Origin: Pediococcus ethanolidurans
Lineage (GTDB): Bacteria > Bacillota > Bacilli > Lactobacillales > Lactobacillaceae
DNA: 56,956 bases
Direction: 5' to 3'
NCBI RefSeq assembly: GCF_001437405.1
Contig: NZ_JQBY01000015.1
Span: 1 to 56,956, forward strand
The translations under genes and the position numbers were made by a program. The notes beneath the pieces are model-generated. The model searched no databases. It was not told the DNA's origin and was given only the letters and a program-made list of their open reading frames with translations. This document shows, one piece after another, positions 55,382 to 56,956 of the stretch; positions within the stretch are counted from its first letter, which is position 1; each line of letters starts with the position of its first letter.

Positions 55382-55585
55382 ATGAAAATTAAAATTAGTC
55401 GTGCAATACTTATTAACATGATTTTGGATTTACTATTTGGAATATTTTTTATTTATTATCTCTTCACTACAGATTCATCAAACAGATATCGATGGATCAT
55501 CACTATTTTTGCAGCTTATGATTTTACAGACATTATCATGAGTATTCGAAAAATTATTTTAATGAATAAAAACGACAAAAATTAA
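55382..55585 (+). CDS. Small membrane protein, unknown function
   Basis: 67 residues with two hydrophobic segments (about 8-28, ILINMILDLLFGIFFIYYLF; and about 38-58) and a Lys/Asn-rich tail. An AGAGAAAGG-like RBS precedes the ATG. I do not recognise a family. It lies divergently from copYB, about 130 bases from it, and ends at its own terminator. It is not obviously linked to copper. Confidence 0.6.
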   Translation: MKIKISRAILINMILDLLFGIFFIYYLFTTDSSNRYRWIITIFAAYDFTDIIMSIRKIILMNKNDKN

Positions 55586-55596
55586 AAATGTGCGTT

Positions 55597-55639
55597 AAAA
55601 AAGAGGAATTCAGCTGAATGTTGAATTTCCTCTTTTTTA
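55597..55639. terminator. Bidirectional terminator
   Basis: AAAAAAGAGGAA ... TTCCTCTTTTTT stem between the convergent small membrane protein and the glycosylase gene. Confidence 0.85.
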
Positions 55640-55644
55640 AATTT

Positions 55645-56355
55645 CTAATCATGATTCAAAGCCTTAAGGTATTTTTCCATATACATGTCTTTGTTTCTAG
55701 AATTATATTGTGTAATAAAACGTGGATGTTCTAAAGGAATTATCGTTTTAAAAAAATGGTAGTTCTGATTTATTTCTGTTAGTACTTTATAATTTTCCCC
55801 ACTACCAATGCAATAACATATTGACGTATCTATCCCAAAATCTAGCTGTTTTCGTATGGAACTAATCATGTAAGGAAAGAGTAGCTTTTGAATTTTCTTA
55901 TTTTCGTAGTAATTACAGTTGACTTCATTTCCTTTTGAGTTTATCCGTGCTAATCCAAATGGACAGACAAAACTTGGGTAGAAATTACCATAAAACTGCT
56001 TTCTACCACCATATCTATTCATAACTTCATTCAAAAAATTTGATGCAGATTGATTAATATGAAAGTTATCAATCAAAATTCCGGTTTCATTTTGCAGTGT
56101 TTCGGCGTCTTCAAAAGGAACACCCGTCACAGCAGTCCCACGCCGCGCAGGTGAGCTACCAAGGATTAACCGACGAGAATTAAAATCATTAAAATATTTC
56201 TGATAAAATATTGACGTTGTTTTAAGAACGGCTTCCTTCTGATCACCGCTATATGGATTGATAATTTTGAATTTATCAGGCAAATCAATTGATATCGCTG
56301 CCAGTTCATTATTAAAATTTAAAATTTCTCTACTGAAACTCATTTGATCACCCAT
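55645..56355 (-). CDS. SMUG2-like uracil-DNA glycosylase family protein
   Basis: 236 residues. The motif GSSPARRGTAVTGVPFEDAE matches the SMUG2/DUF4918 group of the UDG fold, and LEHPRFITQYNS is the second motif (HPRxxxQY). Motif 1 reads GSSP where SMUG enzymes usually have GxNP, so the catalytic water may be placed differently. A further conserved stretch is FYPSFVCPFGLARI. The start could instead be the ATG 12 bases inside. Single gene; base-excision repair role is inferred. Confidence 0.75.
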   Translation of the reverse strand: MGDQMSFSREILNFNNELAAISIDLPDKFKIINPYSGDQKEAVLKTTSIFYQKYFNDFNSRRLILGSSPARRGTAVTGVPFEDAETLQNETGILIDNFHINQSASNFLNEVMNRYGGRKQFYGNFYPSFVCPFGLARINSKGNEVNCNYYENKKIQKLLFPYMISSIRKQLDFGIDTSICYCIGSGENYKVLTEINQNYHFFKTIIPLEHPRFITQYNSRNKDMYMEKYLKALNHD

Positions 56356-56544
56356 ACATACTTTTCTTTCTGTTATATATAATTAGATAACATCGTTACT
56401 TGATTTAGGTTAGTTAAAATACTCGTTTTTGTTTATATTTTTTTAAATCTAAACATTACCAATAGTAACAAACACAGTAATAGGTATTCATCAAAATGAT
56501 AACCTCTGTATTTTTCCAAGCTTTATTGATAAATTTTGCGAAAA

Positions 56545-56586
56545 TAAAAAACGATCAATTTCCCAAAAAGTGGGAAAAAACCGTTT
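56545..56586 (-). terminator. tRNA-Cys terminator
   Basis: Minus-strand AACG/CGTT and TTTCCC/GGGAAA stems, then TTTTTT, about 20 bases past the tRNA. Confidence 0.7.
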
Positions 56587-56606
56587 CACTTAAATAAAAC
56601 ATTTCA

Positions 56607-56677
<71 letters not shown>

Positions 56678-56733
56678 ATGTAAATAATAAAGGGCATCAA
56701 GAATCGTTGATTTCAAAAATGCCAACGCTTAAC

Positions 56734-56762
56734 AGATTATCACAGCGAGCGCTTTTTGTAAA
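56734..56762 (-). promoter_or_regulatory. tRNA-Cys promoter
   Basis: Minus-strand TTTACA (56757-56762). The -10 is either GATAAT at spacing 15 (56736-56741) or TAATCT at spacing 17 with an upstream TG. It lies about 57 bases upstream of the tRNA. Confidence 0.6.
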
Positions 56763-56764
56763 GG

Positions 56765-56816
56765 TGTTCTTTACTTCGACTTATTTTTTTGTTCTTTACT
56801 TCTACTTATTTTTTCA
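56765..56816. repeat. 26-base tandem repeat, two copies
   Basis: GTTCTTTACTTCGACTTATT and GTTCTTTACTTCTACTTATT, each followed by a T-run, occur in tandem at a period of 26. They lie immediately upstream of the tRNA-Cys promoter. The remaining 140 bases of the window show nothing I can assign. Confidence 0.75.
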
Positions 56817-56956
56817 ATCATGTTTTGAAATTTTTTACCTAAGTTAACTTATTTGCGAATTTGCATTTAGTATATTTTTGAAATGATTCATTAGATACTT
56901 AAGCCTGCTATGAAAATATATCGGTAATGTAATGGGCGGTTGTAGAATGTACATTA

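Overview
The window is low-GC Firmicutes DNA. The protein families, RBS style (AAGGAG/GGAGG) and gene order point to a lactic acid bacterium of the Lactobacillaceae. The evidence includes a dcw cluster with a PASTA-domain PBP, an ileS T-box, the spx-mecA-coiA-pepF-spxH-relQ-nadK-rluD order, CopY/CopB copper control, and a LysM-NlpC/P60 protein with a Ser/Ala-rich linker. I cannot name the genus from sequence alone. No insertion sequence, prophage, CRISPR array, integrase or rRNA operon is visible, so this reads as chromosomal core with a few accessory genes.

Layout. 1-1.9 kb: a secreted LysM-NlpC/P60 hydrolase and a long structured intergenic region. 1.9-5.6 kb: a fructose operon (fruR-fruK-fruA, minus strand). 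5.7-16.8 kb: an AI-2E family protein, prs, recD2 with a TPR protein and a phosphatase, mnmA, then csp-nudix-small membrane protein-mtnN-cysteine desulfurase-DUF1831. 16.9-33.9 kb: ileS with its T-box, then the division and cell-wall cluster mraZ-rsmH-ftsL-pbp-mraY-murD-murG-divIB-ftsA-ftsZ-sepF-ylmG-ylmH-divIVA. 34-40 kb: a 37-residue membrane peptide on the plus strand, ftsK/spoIIIE, trmL, rlmA, a second AI-2E protein and an orphan glucitol-type PTS IIA. 40-41.9 kb (plus strand): 6-phosphogluconolactonase and cutC. 42-51 kb: mgtE-rluD-nadK-relQ, divergent spxH, then pepF, coiA, mecA and spx. 51-57 kb: a metallo-hydrolase, an HmoB-like ABM protein, a copYB copper operon, a small membrane protein, a SMUG2-like uracil-DNA glycosylase and tRNA-Cys.

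How the genes work together. Most genes are on the minus strand in tightly packed operons with ATGA or TAATG overlaps. Fructose enters as fructose-1-phosphate (FruA) and becomes fructose-1,6-bisphosphate (FruK) under FruR. The cysteine desulfurase supplies sulfur for MnmA tRNA thiolation. MraY, MurD and MurG make lipid II, which the PBP uses at the septum with FtsL, DivIB, FtsA, FtsZ, SepF and DivIVA. MecA, SpxH and Spx form a ClpP-linked stress-control group beside the alarmone synthetase RelQ. Regulatory sites readable from sequence are a T-box (Ile), three MraZ-type GTGG boxes, two CopY boxes, a full-consensus cre site between gutA and pgl, and paired repeats at the fruR promoter.

No large undescribed system is evident. 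The best leads are a duplicated palindromic repeat upstream of mnmA, a structured RNA candidate between rlmA and trmL, and several proteins that lack a key residue of their family (CopY, SpxH, HmoB-like, SMUG2-like).
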